Source: an uncultured Chitinophagaceae bacterium (lineage in GTDB: Bacteria > Bacteroidota > Bacteroidia > Chitinophagales > Chitinophagaceae). From it: DNA of 64,000 bases. The notes below the pieces were generated by a model. The model did no database searches. It saw only the letters and a list, made by a program, of their open reading frames with translations, and was not told the DNA's origin. The DNA lies in NCBI GenBank assembly GCA_937873715.1, contig CALMYJ010000019.1:1-64000 (forward strand), written 5' to 3'. Position numbers and translations under genes: made by a program. Positions within the stretch are counted from its first letter, which is position 1, and every line of letters begins with the position of its first letter. Below are positions 9,213 to 18,250 of this stretch, in pieces.

Positions 9213-12200
9213 TTAAACATTGGCTATTGCCTCACCATATTCACTGTTAAACATCCGCCTTTCGTTTTCCGACCGCATTGAATCTACAATAACCTTATAA
9301 AGATTTTCCGGCTTGAACGGCTTGGAAATATAACCCGACATGCCGGCGCTGTAACAGTTTTGCATTTCGCCATACATAGAGTGTGCCGTCATGGCTACTA
9401 TGGGTATTGTACTTACCGGGCTGCTCAACTGCCGGATGGTTTTGGTGGCTTCAATACCATTCATAACGGGCATCTGTATGTCCATTAATACCACATCGTA
9501 TGTTTTTTGCTGCACCGCTTCTACTGCAAGGGCGCCATTTACCACATGCTCTACCGTAAAGCCACCATTGGCCAGCACCTGCATCGCCAGCATGGCATTA
9601 ATCATGTTGTCTTCGGCCAGCAATATATGTACGGCTTTTTTGGAGTTAACCGAAAGTATGGTGGCACCACTTTCTGATTTTACCTCTACCAGGTCGAGGG
9701 AATCTTCGCAGGGCTGGTAAGTAAGTATAAAGTGGAAGGTAGTACCTACCCCCTGCGTACTTTCCATACTTAAAGTGCCGCCGTGCATATCCACGATACT
9801 TTTGGCAATATTGAGGCCAAGGCCGGTACCGCCATACAGCCTTTGTGTATCTACATTGGCCTGTGTAAAGCGTTCAAAAATATCTTTTTGTTTTTCTTTG
9901 GGTACACCTATACCGGTATCTTTTACCGTAAAGGCTATATAATGTTTGTTTTCGTCGGAGCCTTTTACTTTTCGGCAACTGATTTCCACATAACCTTCAT
10001 CGGTAAACTTAACGGCATTGCCCAACAGGTTAAAAAGAATTTGCGACAGACGTAGCTGGTCGCCCATTACCAGTTGGGGTATATCTTCCGATAATTCGAG
10101 GCGCATTTCAATACCTTTACGCCTGGCTTTTGGCTCCAGGATTTTTACGGCATCGCTTACCACCTGGGCTACATTAATGGGCTGGCTTTCCAGCGAAAGA
10201 TTGCCCGATTCAATTTTGGATAAATCGAGAATGTTATTGATCAAAGCCAGCAGGTTTTGCGAAGCTGTTTTTACAATTTGTACATACTCGGCCTGCTCTT
10301 TGTTCAGCGATGTATCGGCCAGCAAATCTGTAAAACCGATTACGGCATTGAGTGGCGTACGAATTTCGTGGCTCATGTTGGAGATAAACTGGTCTTTTAT
10401 CTTCAATGAACGTTCCACCATTTCGTTGGCTGCCAGCAAATCCGATTCTACCTGATGCCTGCCGGTAATATCCATACCAAAGCACAGTACAAATTTGCGG
10501 CCGGCCTTATCTTTAAAGCAGGTTTTGATGATATTGAACCAGCCTGTTGTATTATCTGCCGGGTGCTCTACCGAGCCTTCCAAACGCATTTTATCGCCTT
10601 CTTCCAAATCCATCAGCGATTCTACATCACCGAGGAAAATATCTTCTGGGCCCCTGGATAATTTATCGGCAAAGGGCATTTCTTTTTCATCGCAGGGATA
10701 ATACTGTACAAATGTTTTATTGGCTAATACAATTTGCCCCTGTTCGTTTAATACAAAAATTACATTAGGGCTGTTATCAATAATCTGGCGGATAAGTTGC
10801 TGTTGTCTTTCAATTTCGTTTTGTGCCTTCACCGATTCGGAAATATCAATAGCACTGGCAATTACATAAGGTGCAGTGTCATTGTTATGGTACACCGTAT
10901 TTTGATACAGCCAGGCTCTTTTTTTGCCCGATTTGGTTATAATTTGAAAAGACCCTACTGCAGTTTTTTGTGTAGCTAATTCCGAAAGATAATCTGCAAA
11001 CTTATCCCTGTGCTCGGGCGCTAAAAGCAGTTTTAAATTGAGCCCCACTATTTCATCTTTTTTATAACCGCTCATTTTTTCGGCTGCAGCATTTACATCA
11101 ATTACAACGCCATTAAGGTCGTGCAGGCAAATGATGGTTTGTGTATTATTAAGTACAACCGCTTTTTCTTCTTCACTTTTTTTGAGGGCCAGCTCTACCA
11201 GTTTGCGCTGTGTGATATCTTCCATAGTGCCAAAGGAGCCGGTTATTGAGCCATCCTCATATGTACGTGGGGCAATATTGGTGGTGATGTATTTTACAAC
11301 GCCATCGGAAATACAACGGTATTCTGTTTTTATTTTCTGCGGTGCTACGCCGGCAAAATGCATTGCATTGCGAATATGCCCGGCATCATCAGGATGCACA
11401 TAACTAAAAAACTGATCGATGGATATGGTGGTTGTTTCGCCGAGATTTAAAATGGTGCGTACTTCTTTGGAAAGTGTAATGCATTTGTTTACCACATCCA
11501 GTTCCCAGGTGCCAAACTTGGCAATTTGCATCGCCTGCTCCAGCTTGTTTTTACTTTCCAGCAACTCATTTTCCAGTTCTTTACGCTCGGTAATATCATT
11601 TTGTATTGCCAGGAAATGATGTGGCCGGCCACCCACATCCAGTAGCGGCACAATGGTGGTATCGGCCCAGTATGTTTTACCAATAGGGTTGCGGTTAATG
11701 AGTTCTCCTTTCCATATTTTACCCTTATTCAGTTTTTCCCAGATAGGCTTAAGCGTTCCTTTATCCCTCATGCTGATACTGATAAAGCGGTAATCTTTAC
11801 CAATCAGGTACCTTTCGCTAAGACCATTGAGTTCGCAGAATTTTTTATTTACGTGTACTATTTTTCCCTGTGTATTAAAGATGCTGACAATGGCCGCTTC
11901 ATCGAGGGCAAATTTATAATCGGCCACTTCTTTGTACAGGTTTTCAATCGCCAGTTCTTTTTCTTTACGGTTGGTAATATCATTTTCGATGGCAATATAA
12001 TTGCTCAGTTCACCTTTATCATTATAAATTGGTTTTATGCTGATACGCACCCAGTACGTACTGCCATCCCGGCGGTAGTTTAACACTTCTTCTACTACAG
12101 CTTTTTGCTGGCGTATATTTTCCCTGATACGTTTAATGGTATCCATATTTGTTTCGGGCCCCTGTAAAAAACTACCCGGCTTTTTGCCCAGCACTTCTTC

Positions 12201-12614
12201 CATACTGTAGCCGGTTATTTCAGTAAACCCTTCATTTACCCATAAAATAAAGCCCTGCTCATCTGAAATAATTACCGCCTCATTAATTTGAGAAACTACT
12301 TTACCCAACAGCTTTACCTGCTTGTCGGTTACCGAACTCAGCATTTGCTCACGGCTGAGGTTATCTTTTATCTGCTGGTTAAATAATACCAGTTGGGCCC
12401 TTTTGGTACCTATAAAACAAAATAACAGGGCCAGTAAAAAAGGCGTGAGTACAATTACAGAAAAATCGGGTGAAAAATCGAAAATATGAAACCACGGACC
12501 GCTAAACCCTTTTTTATAATTCAGCAGCACGGCATTCAATACCAGCATAGCGCCAAGTAGCAATCCGGATAAGGTGTACTTAATAATGATGAGATAGTAC
12601 TTAAAGTCTTTCAT
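9213..12614 (-). CDS. Multi-PAS hybrid sensor histidine kinase/response regulator
   Basis: Two membrane segments (about 14-32 and 52-69) anchor a cytoplasmic chain with almost no periplasmic loop. Five PAS/PAC units follow at about 100-220, 232-345, 360-475, 483-600 and 606-722. The HisKA domain carries the phospho-acceptor His at about 749 (NMSHEIRTPLN). The HATPase domain has NAVKFTDEG, DTGIGVP and GGTGLGLNIAK. A C-terminal receiver domain (about 995-1112) has its Asp at about 1045 (VVLMDIQMPVMNG) and the Lys of SKPF near 1098. There is no HPt domain and no partner regulator nearby, so the relay probably ends on a protein encoded elsewhere. The signal is likely intracellular or membrane-derived. 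Confidence 0.93.
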   Translation of the reverse strand: MKDFKYYLIIIKYTLSGLLLGAMLVLNAVLLNYKKGFSGPWFHIFDFSPDFSVIVLTPFLLALLFCFIGTKRAQLVLFNQQIKDNLSREQMLSSVTDKQVKLLGKVVSQINEAVIISDEQGFILWVNEGFTEITGYSMEEVLGKKPGSFLQGPETNMDTIKRIRENIRQQKAVVEEVLNYRRDGSTYWVRISIKPIYNDKGELSNYIAIENDITNRKEKELAIENLYKEVADYKFALDEAAIVSIFNTQGKIVHVNKKFCELNGLSERYLIGKDYRFISISMRDKGTLKPIWEKLNKGKIWKGELINRNPIGKTYWADTTIVPLLDVGGRPHHFLAIQNDITERKELENELLESKNKLEQAMQIAKFGTWELDVVNKCITLSKEVRTILNLGETTTISIDQFFSYVHPDDAGHIRNAMHFAGVAPQKIKTEYRCISDGVVKYITTNIAPRTYEDGSITGSFGTMEDITQRKLVELALKKSEEEKAVVLNNTQTIICLHDLNGVVIDVNAAAEKMSGYKKDEIVGLNLKLLLAPEHRDKFADYLSELATQKTAVGSFQIITKSGKKRAWLYQNTVYHNNDTAPYVIASAIDISESVKAQNEIERQQQLIRQIIDNSPNVIFVLNEQGQIVLANKTFVQYYPCDEKEMPFADKLSRGPEDIFLGDVESLMDLEEGDKMRLEGSVEHPADNTTGWFNIIKTCFKDKAGRKFVLCFGMDITGRHQVESDLLAANEMVERSLKIKDQFISNMSHEIRTPLNAVIGFTDLLADTSLNKEQAEYVQIVKTASQNLLALINNILDLSKIESGNLSLESQPINVAQVVSDAVKILEPKARRKGIEMRLELSEDIPQLVMGDQLRLSQILFNLLGNAVKFTDEGYVEISCRKVKGSDENKHYIAFTVKDTGIGVPKEKQKDIFERFTQANVDTQRLYGGTGLGLNIAKSIVDMHGGTLSMESTQGVGTTFHFILTYQPCEDSLDLVEVKSESGATILSVNSKKAVHILLAEDNMINAMLAMQVLANGGFTVEHVVNGALAVEAVQQKTYDVVLMDIQMPVMNGIEATKTIRQLSSPVSTIPIVAMTAHSMYGEMQNCYSAGMSGYISKPFKPENLYKVIVDSMRSENERRMFNSEYGEAIANV

Positions 12615-12773
12615 TACAGGTTGGGATATTGGATAAACAATCAGGGCAAAATACAGTTATACATCCTATACAGGCCTTTTTAAAGCCTGCCTTCAACTAT
12701 TAACGCCTGCTTTGTGGCTTTATTTTACCAGCACCGTAAAAATACCAGCCAACCAGGTTTATTTAAAAAAACT

Positions 12774-12781
12774 TAGGTTTG
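12774..12781 (+). promoter_or_regulatory. -7 box abutting the LOG gene start
   Basis: TAGGTTTG matches TAnnTTTG exactly and ends only four bases before the ATG at 12786. Transcription from it would give a nearly leaderless mRNA. No -33 TTTG is evident. Confidence 0.4.
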
Positions 12782-12785
12782 AACG

Positions 12786-13517
12786 ATGAAAACCAATGAA
12801 GTAAAACAAGAGATCCAGTTTTTGGAGGGCCCTCAAAGCCGCTGGAAAGAATTTAAATTTGCCCTTAAAGTACTTTTTGAATTTGTACGGGGTTTCAGGG
12901 CATTGCACTTTACCGGCCCCTGCGTTACCATTTTTGGTTCGGCAAGGTTTGCGCCCGAGCATCCTTATTATAAAACTACCGAACAACTGGCAGCAGCAAT
13001 TGCCAAAACCGGCTTTACCATTATGACGGGTGGTGGCCCCGGCATTATGGAAGCGGCCAATAAAGGGGCTAAAAGTGTGGGTGGCCGAAGCGTGGGCTGC
13101 AATATTGTGTTGCCACACGAACAAAATCCCAATCCCTACCTGGATAAATGGGTAAACATGAAGTTTTTCTTTGTACGCAAAACACTACTCATCAAATACT
13201 CCTACGCCTTTGTGGTAATGCCCGGTGGCTTTGGCACTTTAGATGAATTTTTTGAATCGCTAACCCTTATACAAACCAAAAAAATTGATGCTTTCCCGGT
13301 AGTGATTTTTGATAAGGCTTTTCATAAAGAAATACTGGAATACATTGAACACATGAAGCAGAAGGGCACCATATCTCCGGAAGATGATAAACTGTTTTTG
13401 GTTACCGACTCCATCGAAGAGGCTGTGGAATACATCAAGCAAAATACTATTAGCCGCTTTAACCTGCGGCCCGAAAAACCCTACCGGCCTTTCAAATGGC
13501 TGTTTGAAAAAAAATAA
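12786..13517 (+). CDS. LOG family protein (TIGR00730-type Rossmann fold)
   Basis: Characterised members hydrolyse cytokinin riboside 5'-monophosphates or related nucleotides, releasing the base and ribose 5-phosphate; the bacterial role is often nucleotide turnover. The family signature PGGFGTLDE is present at about residues 140-148, with MTGGGPGIMEAANKGA upstream forming the nucleotide-binding part. At 243 aa it matches the longer bacterial class. It is followed by the P-type ATPase gene on the same strand with a gap of about 40 nt. Substrate is inferred from family only. Confidence 0.88.
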   Translation: MKTNEVKQEIQFLEGPQSRWKEFKFALKVLFEFVRGFRALHFTGPCVTIFGSARFAPEHPYYKTTEQLAAAIAKTGFTIMTGGGPGIMEAANKGAKSVGGRSVGCNIVLPHEQNPNPYLDKWVNMKFFFVRKTLLIKYSYAFVVMPGGFGTLDEFFESLTLIQTKKIDAFPVVIFDKAFHKEILEYIEHMKQKGTISPEDDKLFLVTDSIEEAVEYIKQNTISRFNLRPEKPYRPFKWLFEKK

Positions 13518-13559
13518 GCTGGTACCAACCTGGGCTGCTGATATCTGTCAGCAGTATTT

Positions 13560-16073
13560 TTGACTGCAATCATTTTTTCACGCTGTGTGCAGTTACATCT
13601 TTGCACCCTGCTATTCCCTTACCGGGGCATACAGGGTTCATTAAAAAATGTAGCTATTTCTGCCACAACCACCATACAAAAAAACTGCTATCACTGTGGC
13701 GATACCTGCACCGAAACAATCCTGGCAGATGAAAAAGCTTTTTGCTGCAACGGCTGCCGCCAGGTATATCTTTTGCTTAGCGAAAACAACCTTTGCAGCT
13801 ATTATGATTTTGATAAAAACCCGGGCATTAAAGCAAGGGGAAAATTTACAGGCAACCGCTTTGCCTACCTGGATGACCAGGCCATAATACAAAAACTGGC
13901 GCAGTACAATGGAGATAGTAAAACCAATATTGTATTCAGCCTGCCCCAGATGCATTGCTCATCCTGCATTTACCTGCTCGAAAACCTGCACCGGGTAAAT
14001 GCAGCCATCACTTCATCGCAGGCACATTTTCAGCGTAAGGAAGTATTCATCAGTTTTAATCCACAGCAAATTTCACTGCGTAAGGTGGTGGAGTTGCTGG
14101 CCTTTATCGGCTACGAGCCGCATATCAGTTTAAATGATATTCAACAAAAAGAAACACCGGGTTTTAATAAAAAAAGGATATACAGGATTGGTGTAGCAGG
14201 TTTTTGCTTTGCCAATATTATGATGCTGAGCTTCCCGGAATATTTTTCATCGGGGCATATTGAACAGGCAGAACTGAAAGCAACATTTACCTGGCTAAAC
14301 TTTGCTTTATCCTTACCAGTGCTTTTGTACGCTGCCAGCGACTTTTTTGTATCGGCTGCCAAAGGGCTGCGGCAGCGTATACTGAATATTGATGCCCCGA
14401 TAGCGCTGGCCATACTGGTAACCTATAGCCGAAGCTATTACGAGATTATCAGTGGCACTGGTGCAGGTTATCTCGATTCAGGAACGGGCATAGTATTCTT
14501 CATGCTGATTGGCCGTTGGTTCCAGGATAAAACATACGATTCTTTTTCGTTCGACCGGGATTACCTCTCCTATTTTCCGTTAGGCGTTACTGTTGTTCAT
14601 AATAATATTGAAAAAAATGTACCGGTAACCGGGCTTCAAAAAGGCGATACCATCCTCATCCGCAACGAAGAAATGATACCTGCCGATGCACTGCTGTTAA
14701 AAGGTGAAGCGCATATAGATTACAGCTTTGTAAGCGGCGAAAACAAACCGGTGTACAAACATAAAGGCGACCTGCTGTTTGCCGGTGGCAAACAAAAAGG
14801 AGGTGCCATCACTTTACAGGTAGTACAGGAAACATCGCAGAGTTATATTACCCAGCTATGGAATAATGCTGTATTCAGCAACAGCAAAAACAGGCAACAA
14901 TCTTTTATCCATCCCTGGAGCCGTTATTTTACCCTGGCACTGTTTACTGTAGCCTTCTGCACCGGCCTGTACTGGTGGTTATACAATCCTGCCAAGATAC
15001 TGCCAGCCGTAAGTGCTGTATTAATAGTGGCCTGCCCCTGCTCTTTATTATTATCGGCCACATTTACCTATGGCAACATGCTTCGCATTTTTGGAAAAAA
15101 TAAACTGTACCTGAAAAATGCCTCAGTGATTGAAACGCTTGCCGCTACCAACTGCATCGTATTCGACAAAACCGGTACCCTTACCATAAATGATACCGCA
15201 CAGGTGCAGTACGAGGGTATTGCTTTAACAGCAAAAGAATTGATGGCCGTAAAGGCAGTGTGCAGCCAATCGGCGCATCCTTTAAGTAAAGCTATTGCCG
15301 ATACTATTGCTTTAAACGTTGATGAGGATATAACGGTAACGCATTACGAGGAGTATACCGGCAGGGGCATACGGGCAAGGGTAAACGATATACCGGTGCA
15401 TGCCGGTACTGCTGCTTTCGTGGCGGCCCATGATACACATACATTAATACCAGCTACCGGCAGTGCTGTGCATATTGTACTCAACAATATGTATATGGGT
15501 AAATACACGGTGAGCAATAACTACCGTCCCGGATTAAAAGAGATGGCCCGGCAACTGCAGGAAGCAGGTTACAATACTCAAGTACTTTCTGGCGATAATG
15601 CAGCAGAAGCCTATAACCTGCGGCAAATTTTCGGTGAGGATAGCTGCATCCTTTTTCAACAAAGCCCTGAACAAAAACTGCGATACATTGAACAACTACA
15701 GCAACAGCAACATCAAAAAGTACTGATGCTTGGCGATGGTCTCAACGATGCCGGCGCCTTAATGCAGGCTGATACAGGCATTGCCGTTAGTAACGATACG
15801 GCACAGTTTACCCCCGCCAGCGATGCCATACTGCACGGCAGCATGGTACAGCACCTGCACCAGTTTATACGTTTTGCACGCAGCGGAAAAAAAATTGTAA
15901 CCGCCAGTTTTATCCTGTCTATCCTGTACAATATTGTGGGCCTGTCATTTGCCGTACAGGCCTTGCTTTCACCAATGGTGGCCGCTATACTGATGCCTGC
16001 CAGCAGCATTAGTATTGTACTGCTTGTAACTACCCTTTCCACTATTTCCGCAGGCATAAATGGCCTCAAATAA
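13560..16073 (+). CDS. Heavy-metal (Cu) translocating P-type ATPase, CcoI/FixI-like
   Basis: Membrane pump predicted to export Cu+, in the family that supplies copper to cbb3 oxidase. Order: a Cys-rich N-terminal metal-binding segment NCYHCGDTC...CCNGC (about 42-66), an HMA-like domain with MHCSSC (about 131-136), membrane helices, the transport motif CPC (about 492-494), phosphorylation motif DKTGTLT (Asp about 536), SAHPLSKAI and GDGLNDAGAL. The start is uncertain. The frame opens with a TTG at 13560, and no ATG occurs in frame before the Cys-rich region; a GTG at 13587 is the other standard option. The N-terminal ~35 residues may not be translated. It ends at a shared terminator with lysA. 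No cco genes lie in the window. Confidence 0.9.
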   Translation: MTAIIFSRCVQLHLCTLLFPYRGIQGSLKNVAISATTTIQKNCYHCGDTCTETILADEKAFCCNGCRQVYLLLSENNLCSYYDFDKNPGIKARGKFTGNRFAYLDDQAIIQKLAQYNGDSKTNIVFSLPQMHCSSCIYLLENLHRVNAAITSSQAHFQRKEVFISFNPQQISLRKVVELLAFIGYEPHISLNDIQQKETPGFNKKRIYRIGVAGFCFANIMMLSFPEYFSSGHIEQAELKATFTWLNFALSLPVLLYAASDFFVSAAKGLRQRILNIDAPIALAILVTYSRSYYEIISGTGAGYLDSGTGIVFFMLIGRWFQDKTYDSFSFDRDYLSYFPLGVTVVHNNIEKNVPVTGLQKGDTILIRNEEMIPADALLLKGEAHIDYSFVSGENKPVYKHKGDLLFAGGKQKGGAITLQVVQETSQSYITQLWNNAVFSNSKNRQQSFIHPWSRYFTLALFTVAFCTGLYWWLYNPAKILPAVSAVLIVACPCSLLLSATFTYGNMLRIFGKNKLYLKNASVIETLAATNCIVFDKTGTLTINDTAQVQYEGIALTAKELMAVKAVCSQSAHPLSKAIADTIALNVDEDITVTHYEEYTGRGIRARVNDIPVHAGTAAFVAAHDTHTLIPATGSAVHIVLNNMYMGKYTVSNNYRPGLKEMARQLQEAGYNTQVLSGDNAAEAYNLRQIFGEDSCILFQQSPEQKLRYIEQLQQQQHQKVLMLGDGLNDAGALMQADTGIAVSNDTAQFTPASDAILHGSMVQHLHQFIRFARSGKKIVTASFILSILYNIVGLSFAVQALLSPMVAAILMPASSISIVLLVTTLSTISAGINGLK

Positions 16074-16074
16074 A

Positions 16075-16103
16075 AAAGTGCCGCACTTGTAGTGCGGCAC
16101 TTT
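16075..16103. terminator. Bidirectional terminator between the P-type ATPase and lysA
   Basis: A perfect 13-bp stem AAAGTGCCGCACT with AGTGCGGCACTTT and loop TGT, with A and T runs on either side. It lies between convergent genes and serves both strands. Confidence 0.92.
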
Positions 16104-16123
16104 TTTTACAATAACAAATAAAT

Positions 16124-17332
16124 TTAAATCACCTGGTTTTTCAGTAAATCTTCAAACACATCCCTTTTGCGTATCAGCCTTGCAGCCCCATCCTGTACCA
16201 GCACTTCGGCCGGCTTTAACCTTGAGTTGAAGTTGCTGCTCATCTCGAAGCCATAAGCACCGGCATTATAAAACACCAGGTAATCGCCTTCTCTTACTTC
16301 ATTCAGTTTGCGGTCCCAGGCAAAAGTGTCGGTTTCGCAAATATTACCCACCACATTATAAATACGCTCTGCACCATTTGGGTTGCTGATGTTTTCTATA
16401 TGGTGATAAGCATCGTACATCATTGGCCTGATAAGGTGGTTAAACCCACTATTCACCCCAACAAATACAGCAGATGGTGTTTGTTTAATTACATTGGCTT
16501 TTACCACAAAATAGCCGCACTGGCTTACCAGGAATTTGCCGGGCTCAAACCATACTTCCAGTTTTTTTCCGGTTTCTTTTTCATATTCCTCAAATGCCTG
16601 GGCTACTTTTTCGCCAAGGGTTACAATATCTGTTTCGGCATCTCCGGGCTGGTAGGGCACTTTAAAGCCACTGCCCAAATCGATAAACTGCAGGTTGGGA
16701 AAATGTGCTGCCATATCAAACATAACCTCCAGCCCGGCGAGGAACACCTGTACGTCTTTGATTTCGCTGCCGGTGTGCATGTGTATGCCGGTAACGTTGA
16801 TGCCTGTAGTTTTTACAATACGTTCTATATGCCGCATCTGGTGGATGGATATACCAAACTTACTATCGATATGCCCCGTTGAAATCTTGTAATTACCACC
16901 GGCCATAATATGCGGATTGAGGCGTATGCACACCGGGTAGCTGCCGCCAAAGCGGTTGCCAAACTGCTCCAGTATGGAGATGTTATCAATATTGAGATTT
17001 ACTCCCAGTTCCTTTACCTCCAGTATTTCATCAAAGTCAACACAATTGGGCGTATACAGTATCCTGCCAGGTTCAAATCCGGCCAGGAGGCCAAGCCTTA
17101 CTTCGTTGGCGCTTACACAATCCAGCGATGCGCCAAGCGATTGTACATACTTAAGTATATTAACGTTGGTAAGCGACTTACAGGCATAAAAGAAACGGGC
17201 ATTGCAGTTTTTAAAAGCATCCTGTAATTTTTTGTACTGCCCGGCAATTCGCTCGGCATGATACACATACAGGGGGGTGCCAAATTCATTGGCCAAACTG
17301 ATAAGCTGCTGGCTGGATAGGTCTTTTACCAT
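16124..17332 (-). CDS. lysA: Diaminopimelate decarboxylase
   Basis: PLP enzyme decarboxylating meso-diaminopimelate to L-lysine, the last step of lysine synthesis; cytosolic. The N-terminal TIM barrel carries the Schiff-base Lys in YACKSLTN (about residue 52), then HMHTGSEI and the phosphate-binding DLGSGF. The C-terminal part has EPGKFLVSQCG and the conserved GNICETDTF, whose Cys reaches the partner active site in dimers. The length of 402 aa is normal. It stands alone between its terminator with the P-type ATPase and the scpB terminator. I saw no lysine riboswitch-like structure upstream. Confidence 0.95.
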   Translation of the reverse strand: MVKDLSSQQLISLANEFGTPLYVYHAERIAGQYKKLQDAFKNCNARFFYACKSLTNVNILKYVQSLGASLDCVSANEVRLGLLAGFEPGRILYTPNCVDFDEILEVKELGVNLNIDNISILEQFGNRFGGSYPVCIRLNPHIMAGGNYKISTGHIDSKFGISIHQMRHIERIVKTTGINVTGIHMHTGSEIKDVQVFLAGLEVMFDMAAHFPNLQFIDLGSGFKVPYQPGDAETDIVTLGEKVAQAFEEYEKETGKKLEVWFEPGKFLVSQCGYFVVKANVIKQTPSAVFVGVNSGFNHLIRPMMYDAYHHIENISNPNGAERIYNVVGNICETDTFAWDRKLNEVREGDYLVFYNAGAYGFEMSSNFNSRLKPAEVLVQDGAARLIRKRDVFEDLLKNQVI

Positions 17333-17382
17333 AACAATAGAGTGTATACGTTTATTTACTGGTTTTAAAATGTGTTATATAA

Positions 17383-17419
17383 AAAAAGGTATGAGAAACA
17401 ACCTTCATCATACCTTTTT
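17383..17419 (-). terminator. Terminator downstream of scpB
   Basis: A 12-bp perfect stem AAAAAGGTATGA (17383-17394) with TCATACCTTTTT (17408-17419). The position, 20 nt past the scpB stop and before lysA, fits minus-strand termination of scpB. Confidence 0.8.
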
Positions 17420-17438
17420 AAGTTTTATTATTTCATGG

Positions 17439-18188
17439 TTATGACTCCGGGTTTCCGGTACTGTCTTCTTCATCCTGCTTCTGCTTATCTTCTACTATTT
17501 CGCCTTCCTCGTTCACCACTAACCCCGAGCTTACCATTGCGGCAGGCTCAGCAAGATGATTGCTATTGTCTTCATGTGCTGTTAATGCAGCATCTGTATT
17601 TTCTGCAGCAGCATTTACGATAGTAGCCTGCACCAGTTCCTCCATCAGCACTTCGGTTATCTGTGGCAAATCGGCCGGACTGTTAATGCCAAAGTAATCC
17701 ATAAAAGATTTGGAAGTGGCGTACAACAGTGGTTTACCCACAGCCTCTTCATTGCGGCCGCTGATAATCACCAGGTCTTTTTCCAATAATTTTTGAACAG
17801 CATAATCGCAGTTAACACCCCTGATGGCTTCTATCTCCGATTTGGTGATAGGCTGTTTGTAGGCGATAATCGCCAGTGTTTCGAGCGCCGCTACTGAAAG
17901 GCGTTTTAAAAATTTATCGCCATTGAGTTGCGCAACTGTTTTGTGGTATTCTTTTTTGGTGAGGAACTGCCAGCCGCCGCCACTTTGTTTTAATTCAAAA
18001 GCATAGAACTCGGCACTGTATTTCTCCCTTATGCCTTCTACAGCGGCTTCAACCTGCTCAATACTGGCCCTGTCTTCAATAAAAGCCAGTGCATTGTTGA
18101 GCAACTCGAGCAGTTCTTCATTATTCAGCGGTTTATCGCTGGCAAATATGAGTGCTTCAATATGTGGTATAATTTGAGAGAGTTCCAT
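17439..18188 (-). CDS. scpB: Segregation and condensation protein B
   Basis: Kleisin-associated subunit of the SMC-ScpA-ScpB condensin-like complex that compacts and segregates chromosomes. The winged-helix pair is recognisable: HIEALIFASDKPL at the N-terminus, LAIIAYKQPITKSEIEAIRGVN at about 105-127, and LLEKDLVIISGRNEEAVGKPLLYATSK, typical of ScpB. The 249-aa length includes an acidic, low-complexity C-terminal tail of about 60 residues beyond the conserved core. scpA is not adjacent. It lies 62 nt downstream of atpG on the same strand. Confidence 0.93.
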   Translation of the reverse strand: MELSQIIPHIEALIFASDKPLNNEELLELLNNALAFIEDRASIEQVEAAVEGIREKYSAEFYAFELKQSGGGWQFLTKKEYHKTVAQLNGDKFLKRLSVAALETLAIIAYKQPITKSEIEAIRGVNCDYAVQKLLEKDLVIISGRNEEAVGKPLLYATSKSFMDYFGINSPADLPQITEVLMEELVQATIVNAAAENTDAALTAHEDNSNHLAEPAAMVSSGLVVNEEGEIVEDKQKQDEEDSTGNPES

Positions 18189-18250
18189 TTTTTATCAATA
18201 TGCAACTGTGAAGCCGACAGATTCCGGCATGCACAAATTTTCCAGTTGGC

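Noticed and set aside
13560..16073. cbb3 oxidase gene cluster around the P-type ATPase
   Set aside because: No ccoN, ccoO, ccoP, ccoG or ccoS homologue is present in the window, so the Cco role rests on family similarity only.
17333..17438. Lysine riboswitch before lysA
   Set aside because: The spacer is too short and only contains the scpB terminator hairpin.
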